From the NCBI RefSeq assembly GCF_016924645.1, contig NZ_JAFFJV010000005.1:62001-126000 (forward strand): a stretch of DNA of 64,000 nt, in the 5' to 3' direction. Source of the stretch: Rufibacter psychrotolerans. Lineage in GTDB: Bacteria > Bacteroidota > Bacteroidia > Cytophagales > Hymenobacteraceae. Shown here one piece after another: positions 26,199-34,752 of this stretch (the stretch's first letter is position 1; each line of letters opens with the position of its first letter). The notes beneath the pieces are model-generated. The model had not been told where the DNA came from and searched no databases. It saw only the letters and a program-made list of their open reading frames with translations. Made by a program: the position numbers and the translations under genes.

Positions 26199-27740
26199 TT
26201 ACTTCTTGCGTTTGCCGGCTACTTTGCCAGACAGCCCGCTTTCATTGTGCAGGCGGTCTACGGCGGTTACGGCGTAAGTGTAGCGCTCGCCCGCTTTGGC
26301 GGTTTTGTCTGTAAAAGCGGGTTCGCCGTGGTGCACGGCCAGGATGTGCGCCGGGTTCTCTGGGTTTATGGTCTGGCCACTAGCAACGCGGTACACCACG
26401 TAATAGCGGGCCAGGTTGCCGTCTTGGGCGGCCGCCGGGGCTTGCCAGCGCAGGGCCACGCCTTCCGTAGAGTTCTGTACCTTGAGGTGGGTAGGAGCCA
26501 GCGGCGGAATGCTGTCTAGCCAGGGCATGGTGGGCAGCAGGGCCGGGTTGGCGTAGTAATGCTGGCGCAGGCTGTCTTGCACGCCCAACGGGTTGGCCAT
26601 TACTGATTTGGAGCTGAAGTACACCTGGCCGTGCGAATTGGGGGTGGCCCGGCTCAGGCGCAGCTGACGGCCGGTTTCTGCCGGGTCTGACCACTCCTTG
26701 AAGCGGGGCTCGGCGTTTACCTTGTAAGTACCCAGGCCAATGTAGGTGTGCTTCCCGAAGCTGTTCTTGGTCCACCAGTCCAGGATCTTGGCGTAATCGG
26801 CGATGGGGTAGCCAATGTGGAAGTAGATTTGGGGCACGTTGTAGTCAATCCAGCCTTTTTCCAGCCAGCCGCGCACATCAGAGTACAGATCGTCATAGTT
26901 GTTGATGCCGCCCTTGGTGTCTGAGCCGCGCGGGTCCTGCGAGAGGTTGCGCCAGATGCCAAACGGGCTGATGCCGAACTTCACGTAGGGCTTCTCCTGC
27001 TTGATGCGCTCGCCCAGCACCCTGATCACCTCGTCTACGTTGTGGCGGCGCCAGTCGGCCTTGGTGGCGAACCCGGCTCCGTACTTGGCGAAATCCTCGT
27101 CGTCTGGGTATGGGTCTTTGGTGGGGTATGGGTAGAAGTAATCGTCAAAGTGCACGGCGTCTATGTCATAGTTGCGCACCACGTCCATGATCACGTCAAT
27201 GATGTAGGCCTGTACCTCGGGCAGGCCGGGCTTAAAGTAGTATTTGCCGCCGTACTGCACAAACCACTCGGGCCGGGTTCTGGTGATGTGGTCTTTGGCG
27301 ATGTTGGCGCTGATGGTGTCATGCGTGGCGCGGTAGGGGTTAAACCAGGCGTGGAACTCCATGCCGCGCTTGTGCGATTCCTCAATCTGGAACGCCAGCG
27401 GATCATACGGCGGATTGGGGGCCTGCCCCTGCTTGCCGGTAAGCCAATGCGACCACAGTTCTTTGCTGCTGCGGTACAGGGCATCGGTAGTGGGGCGCAC
27501 CTGCACTACTACGGCGTTGATGCCGGTTTTCTGGTGCTCGTCCAGAATGTAGCGGAACTCTTCCATTTGGGTGGCCGGCGAGAGTCCTTTCTGGCTGGGC
27601 CAGTCAATGTTGGCCACGGAGGCAATCCAGACGCCGCGGAACTCCCGCTTGGGGGCAGGCTGGGCCTGGGCAGAAACAATAAAGAGGGACAGCAATACCG
27701 CCAGCAAGGCGGACTGCCTGAAGAGGAGAGGTTTTCTCAT
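26199..27740 (-). CDS. GHL10 (DUF187) family glycoside hydrolase with Fn3 tail, DigH-like
   Basis: This is a 513-residue exported protein with signal LLAVLLSLFIVSAQAQ. The GHL10 barrel begins at REFRGVWIASVANIDWPS (about residue 33). It continues with INAVVVQVRPTTDALY, EFHAWFNPYRA, and DIDAVHFDDYFYPYP with the acidic residues expected at the active site. From about residue 415 a fibronectin type III domain is seen (PTHLKVQN, GVALRWQAP, YTYAVTAVD). E. coli DigH of this family cleaves denuded glycan strands of peptidoglycan. The same substrate is plausible here but not shown. Confidence 0.85.
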   Translation of the reverse strand: MRKPLLFRQSALLAVLLSLFIVSAQAQPAPKREFRGVWIASVANIDWPSQKGLSPATQMEEFRYILDEHQKTGINAVVVQVRPTTDALYRSSKELWSHWLTGKQGQAPNPPYDPLAFQIEESHKRGMEFHAWFNPYRATHDTISANIAKDHITRTRPEWFVQYGGKYYFKPGLPEVQAYIIDVIMDVVRNYDIDAVHFDDYFYPYPTKDPYPDDEDFAKYGAGFATKADWRRHNVDEVIRVLGERIKQEKPYVKFGISPFGIWRNLSQDPRGSDTKGGINNYDDLYSDVRGWLEKGWIDYNVPQIYFHIGYPIADYAKILDWWTKNSFGKHTYIGLGTYKVNAEPRFKEWSDPAETGRQLRLSRATPNSHGQVYFSSKSVMANPLGVQDSLRQHYYANPALLPTMPWLDSIPPLAPTHLKVQNSTEGVALRWQAPAAAQDGNLARYYVVYRVASGQTINPENPAHILAVHHGEPAFTDKTAKAGERYTYAVTAVDRLHNESGLSGKVAGKRKK

Positions 27741-27821
27741 GGTTGGAGGAAAGGGTTAGTAGGTCTGAAAGAGCAAATAACCTCCTTTCGCCTATTTCCT
27801 GCAACTATTTTAAGGGCGGAA

Positions 27822-27864
27822 GCTGGTTTTTGACCTGTTTTCAGGAAAAAGCCTACCAAACAGC
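27822..27864. repeat. palindromic 3'-end element
   Basis: GCTGGTTTTTGACCTG and GGAAAAAGCCTACC-AAACAGC form the arms. It lies 9 bp beyond the dipeptidase stop. Confidence 0.6.
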
Positions 27865-27873
27865 GCCAAAGGC

Positions 27874-28596
27874 TTACTTTTTAAGGGCTTTCAGGTCTTC
27901 AAACCTGATATCCATCAAATGGTACTGGGGCCAGTTGTTGAAGTCAAAGTGCCACCATTCATTCTTGAAAACGGTAAAGCCGTGGCGTTGCATGGTGTTG
28001 ATGAGCAGGGCGCGGTTTTTCTTCACCTGGGCAGACACGTGCGGGTAGTCTGGATGGGCCTGTTGCACCATGGCATCATAAGCCGTGGGCATCTCCAGCT
28101 CCTGGCCGTCCTTCAGCCGGACAAGGGTCAGGTCTACGGCGCAGCCGCGGTTGTGGCGGGAGCCGTCTTTAGGATGGGCCACGTAGTCTTTCTCCTTCAC
28201 CTTTCTAAAGAAATGCTCCGTGACGCGGTACGGCCGGTACCCGTCATAAATCTTGAGGCCCAGGCCCTGCGGCTTCAGCTCTTCCTGAATCTTCCTCAGG
28301 GCCTCGGCCACGGGCTTGCGGGCGTAGGCGGTGGCAACTTTGTACACCGGCTCGCCCACCAGGTTGTCTGCCGTGGCGTACCTGATGTCCAGCACCAGGC
28401 CCGGGATGTGGGTGGCCAGTTCTACCAATTCCTGGTCTGGGTGCTTTGCCACCAGTTGCTGGTACAAGGCCACGCTGCCCACCACCGGCAAGCCGTACCG
28501 GTTTTTGGGGATGGACACAGGGGCCGCGCTTTGGGCCCAGGCTTGTGCTGCGGCCACCAGCCACAGGAGCAACAGGAAGGTGGTAGGTTTTCTCAT
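27874..28596 (-). CDS. VanX/DdpX-like D-alanyl-D-alanine dipeptidase (M15)
   Basis: This is a 240-residue exported zinc peptidase. The ATG at 28596 starts a normal signal peptide (FLLLLWLVAAAQAWAQ), whereas the longer frame from 28659 lacks one. The M15D zinc site is complete: SRHNRGCAVDLTLV supplies the His and Asp ligands (about residue 165), and the C-terminal EWWHFDFNNW supplies the catalytic Glu and third ligand His. Family members hydrolyse D-Ala-D-Ala or related D,D-dipeptides, either for cell-wall turnover or for use as food. No VanA/VanH genes are nearby, so glycopeptide resistance is unlikely. The start overlaps the stop of a small upstream gene. Confidence 0.9.
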   Translation of the reverse strand: MRKPTTFLLLLWLVAAAQAWAQSAAPVSIPKNRYGLPVVGSVALYQQLVAKHPDQELVELATHIPGLVLDIRYATADNLVGEPVYKVATAYARKPVAEALRKIQEELKPQGLGLKIYDGYRPYRVTEHFFRKVKEKDYVAHPKDGSRHNRGCAVDLTLVRLKDGQELEMPTAYDAMVQQAHPDYPHVSAQVKKNRALLINTMQRHGFTVFKNEWWHFDFNNWPQYHLMDIRFEDLKALKK

Positions 28597-28757
28597 TTTC
28601 GTCTGTACACTACGTACGCCAAGATACCGGAGGCCAGGAAGGTGATGAGCCGCAGCCATTCAATGCGGCCAGTGGTGAAGTAGGTGAGGCAAAGGGCGGT
28701 CCAGGCTAAGAGGGTTCCTAAACAGAAAAGGAATAAGATCAGCTTTCTATTCTTCAT
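28593..28757 (-). CDS. small two-helix membrane protein coupled to the VanX-like gene
   Basis: This is a 54-residue protein from ATG 28757 (MKNRKLILFLFCLGTLLAW). A longer frame from 28778 is possible. It has two hydrophobic segments, about residues 5-24 and 33-50, separated by a short polar turn and ending in YRRK. The stop overlaps the dipeptidase ATG as ATGA, which argues that it is a real, co-translated gene. The function is unknown. Confidence 0.7.
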   Translation of the reverse strand: MKNRKLILFLFCLGTLLAWTALCLTYFTTGRIEWLRLITFLASGILAYVVYRRK

Positions 28758-29141
28758 GCAGGTGTTACGTAAAGGCAAGAGCGTTCAACGGCTCAGAAAG
28801 ATTCTGCTTTCTCATGGCCCCAACAACAATTTTCTGGAAAAAACTCGTTTTCGGTGGCATTTTATGAAATTTGGCCCTAAAACCAGTAGTTCCCCCACAA
28901 ATACTTTCACCGCCGCACCGGGGCTGGTTTCCTGCAGGCCGCTGCTGTCCTGTTCCCCTACACGCGGGAAGCAAACAACTGCGGGCCGTTTTAAGCCTTA
29001 ATTTCTAAAAACACGCCGGAAACGCTGTAGGTCTGCCCAGAAAAAGCAGCCCTTGGGTGTAAGAAAAACCCCATATTTGGGACTAATTACCCAGACTGCC
29101 CTAAAAGCGGGACCAAACCTCAGACTAAACCCTTTTTTCCC
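28758..29141. promoter_or_regulatory. divergent intergenic region before the M16 protease gene
   Basis: No gene is seen. A palindromic family copy lies at about 28847-28882. A CATATTTG box (29072-29079), matching seven of eight -7 positions, with a TTG 17 bases upstream, is a candidate promoter for the M16 gene. Confidence 0.4.
28847..28882. repeat. palindromic element (promoter side)
   Basis: CGTTTTCGGTGGC and TTGGCCC-TAAAACC form decayed arms. This copy lies in a divergent region rather than beyond a stop codon. Confidence 0.5.
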
Positions 29142-32000
29142 ATGAACAAGACCCTTAAAACTGCTTGCCTCTCTGTGTTGCTGAGCGGCATGGTGCTAAG
29201 CTCGGCCCAACCCGGGTGGGCGCAGGGCAGCAAGAAAACGGCTGCCAAACCAGCCTCGGCGGCGACGCAGTTCAACCTGCCGTTTGAGAAATACAAGCTG
29301 CCCAACGGGCTGGACGTAGTGCTGCACCAGGACAAATCAGACCCTAAGGTGGCCGTGGCCATTATGTACCACGTGGGCTCTAACCGCGAGAAGCCGGGCC
29401 GTACCGGGTTTGCGCACTTCTTTGAGCACATGCTGTTCCAGAACTCAGAGAACGTGGGCAAGGGCAACTTCATCAAGGCCATCAACCAGGTGGGCGGCTC
29501 GTTCAACGGCGGTACGTTTGAAGACGGAACCGTGTACTATGAGGTGGTGCCCAAAGACGCCCTGGAGCGCGTGCTCTGGCTGGAGTCTGACCGCATGGGC
29601 TTCTTCATCAACACCGTGAGCGAGTGGGGCCTGGAGAACGAGAAACAGGTGGTGAAAAACGAGAAGCGCCAGCGTGTGGATAACCAGCCCTACGGCCACA
29701 CCGATTACGTGATCCTGAAGAACCTCTACCCCGCCGGGCACCCCTACAGCTGGGACGTGATTGGTTCTCTGGAAGACCTGCAGAACGCCACCTTAGCCGA
29801 TGTAAAGGAATTCTATGACCAGTGGTACGGGGTGAGCAACGCCACGCTGGTGTTAACCGGCGACTTTGAAACCGCCGATGCCAAGAAGCTGATTGCCAAG
29901 TATTTTGGCGAGCTGAAAGCCAAGCCTGAGCCCAAGCCGCTCCCTAAAATGCCCGCTAAACTGGCGGCCACCAAGTCACTTTTCCACGTGGATAACTTTG
30001 CCAACCTGCCCGAGCTGACCATGGTTTTCCCCACGGTAGAGCAGTACCACAAAGACGCGTACGCGCTGGACATGCTGGGCAGTTTGCTCTCAGACGGCAA
30101 GAACTCGCCGTTTGAGAAGATCATTGTGGAAGAGCGCAAACTGGCGCCGGGTGCCTCGGCCGGTAACCGTTCCAGCGAGATTGCCGGTACGTTCAGGATA
30201 CGCGTGCGCGCCTTCGACAAAAAAGACCTGGACGATGTGCAGGCCGCCGTCTTTGCCGCCTTTGACAAGTTTGAGAAAGAAGGCGTGAATCCCAAGGAAC
30301 TGGAGCGCATCAAGATCAAGCAAGAGACCACCCTGTACAACGGTATTTCCAGCCTCCTGAACAAGGCTTTCCAGCTGGCCCAGTACAATGAGTTTGCCGG
30401 TGACCCGGGCTTTGCCAAGAAAGACATTGCCATGACCCAGGCCGTGACCGCGCAGGACATCATGAACGTGTACCGCAAGTACATCAAAGGCAAACCGTAT
30501 GTGATGACCAGCTTCGTGCCCAAAGGACAGGAAGAACTGGCCGTAAAAGGCGCCGTGAAGGCCGATGTGGTGGAAGAGAAGATTGTGGCCGGGGCCGAGA
30601 ATAACACCGGGCAAGAGCCTACCTCCTTCCCCAAAACGCCGTCTAAGATTGACCGCAGCAAGATGCCCGAGCTGAGCAACAACTTCCAGTTCACTGCCCC
30701 CGCCATCTGGACCACGCAGTTGAAGAACGGCATCAAGGTGTCGGGGATTGAGCAGAATGAGTTGCCGCTGGTGCAGTTCAGTCTGCAGATCAAAGGCGGC
30801 ATGCAGTTAGATGAGCCCTCTAAGATTGGAACGGCCTCGTTGGTAGACGCCATGCTGATGGAAGGCACCAAGAACAAAACCCCACAGCAACTGGAGGAAG
30901 CCATTGGGCAGTTGGGCGCGTTCGTGAGCGTGAGCTCCTCTCCCGAGAACATCACCATCTCCGGCAACACGCTGGCCCGCAACTTCCCGCAGGTGATGAA
31001 ACTGGTGGAGGAAATGGTGCTGGAGCCGCGCTGGGATGAAGCCGAGTTTGCCAAAGCCAAGCAGGCGGCCCTCAACCAAATCAAGCAGATGCAGGCCAAC
31101 CCATCGGCCATAGCGTCATTTGCCTTCAACAAGGTACTCTACGGTGAGAACAGCCGCTTTGCCTACCCCACCGCCGGCACGCTGCAAACCGTAGAGAGCA
31201 TTACGCTGCAAGACCTCAAAGACTACTACCAGAAGAACTTCTCGCCCAGCGTGGCCTCATTCCAGGTGGCCGGTAACGTGAAGCAAGCCGAGGTAGCCAA
31301 GGTGCTGGCCGGGCTGGAGCAGAGATGGGCGCCTAAGAACGTGACCTTGCCCGCACCGGTAACCGCCATCACCAAGCCGGCGGCGCGTCTGTACTTCATT
31401 GACCAGCCAGACGCCAAGCAATCAGTGATCTACGCGGGCTACCTGGCGGTGCCGGTGGGTGCCACCGAGTATCCGGTGATGCAGGCCATCAACCACAAGC
31501 TGGGCGCGGGCTCGGCCTCTACCCTGTTCAGCGTGCTGCGTCTGCAGAAAGGCTATACTTATGGCGCGTACTCCAACTTCTCGCGCCGGCCCACGGCCCC
31601 GGGCGCATTTGTGGCCTCTTCCAGCGTGCGTACCAACGTGACCAAGGAGTCGCTGCAGACCATTGACGAGATCCTGAAGACTTACGGTACCAGCTACACC
31701 GAGCAGGACCTGGCTACCTCCAAAGGGGCCCTGTTGCGCCAGACGGCCCTTGGTTATGAGACCCTGGGCAGCCTGGTAGGCCTGCTGGAGACCATCAACA
31801 CCTACAACCTGCCCACCAATTACCTGAAGCAGGAAGAGCAAGCCATTCAGGCCCTGAACTATGCCCAGGCCAAAAACCTCATCAGCAACTACATTGACCC
31901 CAACAAAATGGTCTACGTGGTGGTGGGCGACGCCAAAACCCAGCTGGCCGGCCTGAAAGACCTGGGCTTAGGCGAGCCGGTGGTGCTGCAGCAGAAATAG
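29142..32000 (+). CDS. M16 family zinc metallopeptidase, two-domain
   Basis: This is a 952-residue exported insulinase-type protease made of two M16 halves. The inverted zinc motif H92-F-F-E95-H96 lies in TGFAHFFEHMLFQ, and the distal glutamate lies about 75 residues later near ENEKQVVKNEKR. The second half (from about 510) has no HxxEH and would be the non-catalytic clamp, as is normal for this subfamily. The signal region is LSVLLSGMVLSSAQPGWAQ. It likely degrades peptides in the periplasm or outside. It is a single gene and ends at a terminator. Confidence 0.93.
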   Translation: MNKTLKTACLSVLLSGMVLSSAQPGWAQGSKKTAAKPASAATQFNLPFEKYKLPNGLDVVLHQDKSDPKVAVAIMYHVGSNREKPGRTGFAHFFEHMLFQNSENVGKGNFIKAINQVGGSFNGGTFEDGTVYYEVVPKDALERVLWLESDRMGFFINTVSEWGLENEKQVVKNEKRQRVDNQPYGHTDYVILKNLYPAGHPYSWDVIGSLEDLQNATLADVKEFYDQWYGVSNATLVLTGDFETADAKKLIAKYFGELKAKPEPKPLPKMPAKLAATKSLFHVDNFANLPELTMVFPTVEQYHKDAYALDMLGSLLSDGKNSPFEKIIVEERKLAPGASAGNRSSEIAGTFRIRVRAFDKKDLDDVQAAVFAAFDKFEKEGVNPKELERIKIKQETTLYNGISSLLNKAFQLAQYNEFAGDPGFAKKDIAMTQAVTAQDIMNVYRKYIKGKPYVMTSFVPKGQEELAVKGAVKADVVEEKIVAGAENNTGQEPTSFPKTPSKIDRSKMPELSNNFQFTAPAIWTTQLKNGIKVSGIEQNELPLVQFSLQIKGGMQLDEPSKIGTASLVDAMLMEGTKNKTPQQLEEAIGQLGAFVSVSSSPENITISGNTLARNFPQVMKLVEEMVLEPRWDEAEFAKAKQAALNQIKQMQANPSAIASFAFNKVLYGENSRFAYPTAGTLQTVESITLQDLKDYYQKNFSPSVASFQVAGNVKQAEVAKVLAGLEQRWAPKNVTLPAPVTAITKPAARLYFIDQPDAKQSVIYAGYLAVPVGATEYPVMQAINHKLGAGSASTLFSVLRLQKGYTYGAYSNFSRRPTAPGAFVASSSVRTNVTKESLQTIDEILKTYGTSYTEQDLATSKGALLRQTALGYETLGSLVGLLETINTYNLPTNYLKQEEQAIQALNYAQAKNLISNYIDPNKMVYVVVGDAKTQLAGLKDLGLGEPVVLQQK

Positions 32001-32029
32001 TTTTCCATTTTCCATCAGTTCTTTTATTG

Positions 32030-32059
32030 AAAGCCCGTTGCCTTTGGCGGCGGGCTTTT
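32030..32059 (+). terminator. terminator of the M16 gene
   Basis: AAAGCCCG pairs with CGGGCTTT and is followed by a T-rich tail, 29 bp after the stop. Confidence 0.75.
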
Positions 32060-32068
32060 CTTTTGGCC

Positions 32069-32112
32069 CTTGTTTTGGGGCCGTTTCCCGTAAAAAAGCC
32101 CTAAAACGCAAG
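32069..32112. repeat. palindromic element
   Basis: CTTGTTTTGGGGCCG and AAGCCC-TAAAACGCAAG form arms extended by an extra four base pairs on the outside. It follows the M16 terminator directly. Confidence 0.68.
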
Positions 32113-32236
32113 CCTGGCAGAAAGGTAGTCTACCAGAATAAACCGGCAACCCTGGCGTTTGCGTTGTGTATAACCAACGCATGCCCCATCTTTGCTGCAC
32201 CAAAGGTTTAACGGCCGTTGGTCAGGATTTAACCCC

Positions 32237-32947
32237 ATGATAAAAAAGAAGATACCCTTGCTCCTGCTCCTGTTGGGCCTGTTGAGTGCCGCCTGTGAGC
32301 CGGAGAAACTAGAGCGCGGAAAAGAGATGGCCGTGGAGGCCGAACGCCACAAAGTTAAGCGCATTACCCAGGAAGACATGGAGAAACAAGCCCTGCTGGC
32401 CGGCGACACCGTTGTTGGGCTGGTGGAAGGCGCTTTCCTGCAACTGGCCGAGAGCCAGCCCCAGGCGCAGGCCCTGTTTGTGGCTGAGCCAGACAAACTC
32501 CCAACCGTGAGCAGTATTCTGCAGCGCTACAACGCCACCCTGGAGCGCAAAGCCTTCGCCTCGCCCGCAGAAGCGCAGCAGTATTTTGACTCAGAGATGG
32601 CGGCGGTAGACTCCAAAACTCCCAAGGCGCAGGCAGTGCTCAACGTGGCCCGGCAGGTCATTGAGTACCAAAGACCCCTTTTGATAAGACGCCGCAACTG
32701 CGCCAGCTGCGATGAACCCAGCCTGCTGGACTTCAGCGCCCGCTCGCTGGAGCAGCTGAGAGTCCCTTCTGCCCTGGGCAAGCCCGATGGATTTGAAGAA
32801 GGACAAGTACGCGGCGTATGGCTCCTCTCCTTCCCCCGGGCCAAAGTCATTGAGCAGATCACGCTCAAGACCAAGCCCTCGCGGCGCGGGCGGGGCGGTC
32901 TCTTCGGGCGTAAGCCCGACTCCCTGGCCCAGGAACAAAAACCATAA
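32237..32947 (+). CDS. hypothetical lipoprotein with a CxxC motif
   Basis: This is a 236-residue lipoprotein. The ATG at 32237 starts MIKKKIPLLLLLLGLLSAAC. The longer frame from 32192 is rejected because it would precede the signal peptide. The body is helical and charged. A lone RRRNCASCDEPS motif near residue 168 could bind metal or redox partners, but it is not a heme site because CxxC is not followed by His. The C-terminus is basic (PSRRGRGGLFGRKPD). I do not recognise the family. A CATCTTTG box at 32187-32194 is a possible promoter. Confidence 0.72.
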   Translation: MIKKKIPLLLLLLGLLSAACEPEKLERGKEMAVEAERHKVKRITQEDMEKQALLAGDTVVGLVEGAFLQLAESQPQAQALFVAEPDKLPTVSSILQRYNATLERKAFASPAEAQQYFDSEMAAVDSKTPKAQAVLNVARQVIEYQRPLLIRRRNCASCDEPSLLDFSARSLEQLRVPSALGKPDGFEEGQVRGVWLLSFPRAKVIEQITLKTKPSRRGRGGLFGRKPDSLAQEQKP

Positions 32948-32952
32948 CCGGG

Positions 32953-32990
32953 CTGTTTTAGGCATGGTTTCTGAAAAATGCCTCCAAAAC
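32953..32990. repeat. palindromic 3'-end element
   Basis: CTGTTTTAGGCATGG and GAAAAATGCCTCC-AAAAC form the arms. It begins 5 bp after the CxxC lipoprotein stop. Confidence 0.68.
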
Positions 32991-33013
32991 CGCTTACTTT
33001 GCGTAAGAACCCA

Positions 33014-33021
33014 TAATTTTG
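33014..33021 (+). promoter_or_regulatory. -7 promoter box for the thioredoxin gene
   Basis: TAATTTTG fits TAnnTTTG and lies 25 bases before the ATG at 33047. Confidence 0.5.
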
Positions 33022-33046
33022 TGTACCTACATTTAATTTAAATACT

Positions 33047-33367
33047 ATGGCTATCATTCAAGCTACTGATACAGATTTCCAGGAAGTGCTCCAAAACAAT
33101 GAGCGCGTGGTGGTGAAATACTACGCCGACTGGTGCGGAAACTGCCGCCTGTTTTCCCCTAAGTTCAAGCGCATGGCCGCCAACGAGGAGTTCGCCAACG
33201 TGGCCTTCGTGGATGTGAACGCTGAAACCAGCCCCGAGGCGCGTAAACTGGCCGGGGTCACCAACCTGCCTTACTTTGCCGTGTTCAAGAACGGCGAGCT
33301 GGTAGAAGGCGCCGCCACCAGCAAAGAAGACTTTGTAGTGGGCATGGTTCAGAAAATTCAAGCATAA
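33047..33367 (+). CDS. thioredoxin family protein
   Basis: This is a 106-residue cytoplasmic thioredoxin fold with the redox motif WCGNC in YYADWCGNCRLFSP (about residues 29-33) and the conserved cis-proline in NLPYFAVF. The sequence WCGNC instead of WCGPC marks it as a variant rather than standard TrxA. The DUF6952-like gene follows 6 bp downstream. In other Bacteroidota this pair often stands beside a peroxiredoxin gene, which is missing here. Confidence 0.9.
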   Translation: MAIIQATDTDFQEVLQNNERVVVKYYADWCGNCRLFSPKFKRMAANEEFANVAFVDVNAETSPEARKLAGVTNLPYFAVFKNGELVEGAATSKEDFVVGMVQKIQA

Positions 33368-33373
33368 CAAGAG

Positions 33374-33616
33374 ATGAAGATACCTGCCATTAAGAAACTG
33401 GTGGAGACGCAGACCATTGAGCGCCTGCGTGAAGCCGAGGAGCAACTGATCAACGAAGAAACGCCCGCCTTTGAGATTGACGGCGAAGACGAAGGCGAGA
33501 AGCTGACCCACGTGTTTGGCGCCATCTGGATCCTCAACCACATGCAGGACCACGGCTCAGACTTTAAAACCGCCCTGCGCGAGTTCACCCAAAAGGTGCG
33601 GGTTTCTATTAGCTAA
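33374..33616 (+). CDS. DUF6952-like small protein
   Basis: This is an 80-residue acidic, helical protein in one operon with the thioredoxin. It has the opening MKIPAIKKLVE and the ending GAIWILNHM / ALREFTQKVRVSIS, which resemble DUF6952 proteins found next to such thioredoxins in Bacteroidota. The assignment is from memory. The function is unknown, and a thioredoxin-linked role is suggested only by position. Confidence 0.75.
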   Translation: MKIPAIKKLVETQTIERLREAEEQLINEETPAFEIDGEDEGEKLTHVFGAIWILNHMQDHGSDFKTALREFTQKVRVSIS

Positions 33617-33635
33617 GCCCCACGCCCACAAAAGC

Positions 33636-33676
33636 AAAGAGCGGCTGCCCTCATGTAGGGCAGCCGCTCTTTCTGT
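33636..33676. terminator. bidirectional terminator between the DUF6952-like and TetR genes
   Basis: AAAGAGCGGCTGCCC pairs perfectly with GGGCAGCCGCTCTTT. Immediately to the right, CTGTTCTAGGGGTG-TTTT (33673-33690) looks like a left half of a palindromic family element cut by the TetR stop. Confidence 0.88.
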
Positions 33677-33688
33677 TCTAGGGGTGTT

Positions 33689-34297
33689 TTACTTCATGGC
33701 GGCAAAAAAATCCTCGGCTTTCTTCATGCCGGCCTCGGTGCAGATGCCGCGCACGTAGTACAGGAAAATGCTTCTGAATACCTCGGCAATGTGGAAGCGC
33801 TCCGGCGGGAAGATAGCGGGGTTCACAATGATGGAAAGCTGCTCTATCATGATCTTGGTGACCAGCTGGATGTTGATGTCGCGCCGGAGCTCATGCTGCA
33901 GCACGCCTTCGTTGAGGAGCTCGTGCAGCAGGTAAGTAGTGTACTCATTGGAATGGTTCCAGTACAGGCGCCAGGCAGCCGGGTAGTTCTCCTGGAGTTC
34001 CTGCAAGACGGCCGGCTGTGAGGTACGCAAGGTCTCTAAACCAAGCTGAATGATCAGCAGCAACCGGCGCAGCGGGCTGGGCTCCTGGGCAAACAGCCGC
34101 TGGTGCTCCTGTTGCCGCATCTCCAGGTCATACTCCACCACTTGGGTGACCAGGTCATCCATGCCGTTGAAGAACTCCCTGAACGTGGCCGAGGAGATGT
34201 CAACGCGGTTAATGACTTCCTGTTCACTTAGATGCGACAGGCCCTCTTGCCTGATAAGGGTGAGCAACTCCTGCAATACGGTTTGCTTAAAGGTCAT
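33689..34297 (-). CDS. TetR/AcrR family transcriptional regulator
   Basis: This is a 202-residue protein. The N-terminal helix-turn-helix is recognisable but shortened and acidic (LSEQEVINRVDISSATFREFF, in two pieces about residues 22-44), followed by the helical ligand domain of TetR proteins. No target gene is next to it, since the closest downstream gene is convergent and the upstream neighbour is far. It may regulate itself or a distant gene. Confidence 0.82.
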   Translation of the reverse strand: MTFKQTVLQELLTLIRQEGLSHLSEQEVINRVDISSATFREFFNGMDDLVTQVVEYDLEMRQQEHQRLFAQEPSPLRRLLLIIQLGLETLRTSQPAVLQELQENYPAAWRLYWNHSNEYTTYLLHELLNEGVLQHELRRDINIQLVTKIMIEQLSIIVNPAIFPPERFHIAEVFRSIFLYYVRGICTEAGMKKAEDFFAAMK

Positions 34298-34752
34298 GGA
34301 TGTTTAGGGATTCAGATTGGAAACCGGTTGGGGCAAAAAAGTCTCTGCCGTTTACAAAGCTACTAGATTGGCAGCTACAAGCCATACGTACTTCGGGCAG
34401 GAATTCAAGAATGTTGGCAACAAGAAAGAGGTTGGCCGTAATTTTCGGGCCCCGGTTCTCCCGTTCAAGGGAAAGCCTCCTCTAAAAACCTGTACAAGGA
34501 CGTAAAGCTGCCCGAAAAAGTTCAACTACGCTGTGCCTCAGCAGGCGGTAGTACGAAGGATGCAAGTAAATATAGTAACTTTTTTATATACATCTAGAGA
34601 AACGAGCGGCACAGGGCAGGAACGGTGCGGAACCCCGGCAGAGCTTGCCACCTGCTTCAAGGCTGAGGAAAAGAAAGACGTACCGGGGTTGTACCTTTCA
34701 GTAATTGTCCCTTTCTGCGCTGGTTTCAGGAAAACGGCCCTAAAACAAAGCG
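34298..34752. other. 455-bp intergenic region
   Basis: No gene is seen. It contains the promoter side of the TetR gene, including an AT-rich block around 34565-34600, and at its right end a palindromic family copy (about 34709-34746). Confidence 0.55.
34709..34746. repeat. palindromic 3'-end element
   Basis: The right arm GGAAAACGGCCC-TAAAAC is perfect, while the left arm is decayed. It lies 6 bp beyond the stop of the GT39-like gene. Confidence 0.6.

Noticed and set aside
27874..28596. Glycopeptide-resistance role for the VanX-like enzyme
   Set aside because: It has a signal peptide and no vanA, vanH or vanRS genes nearby, so an envelope or nutritional role is more likely.
29813..31132. 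439-codon frame antisense to the M16 protease gene
   Set aside because: It lies wholly inside a certain gene, has a Ser/Leu-rich low-complexity translation and no motif. GC-rich codon use makes long antisense frames common here.
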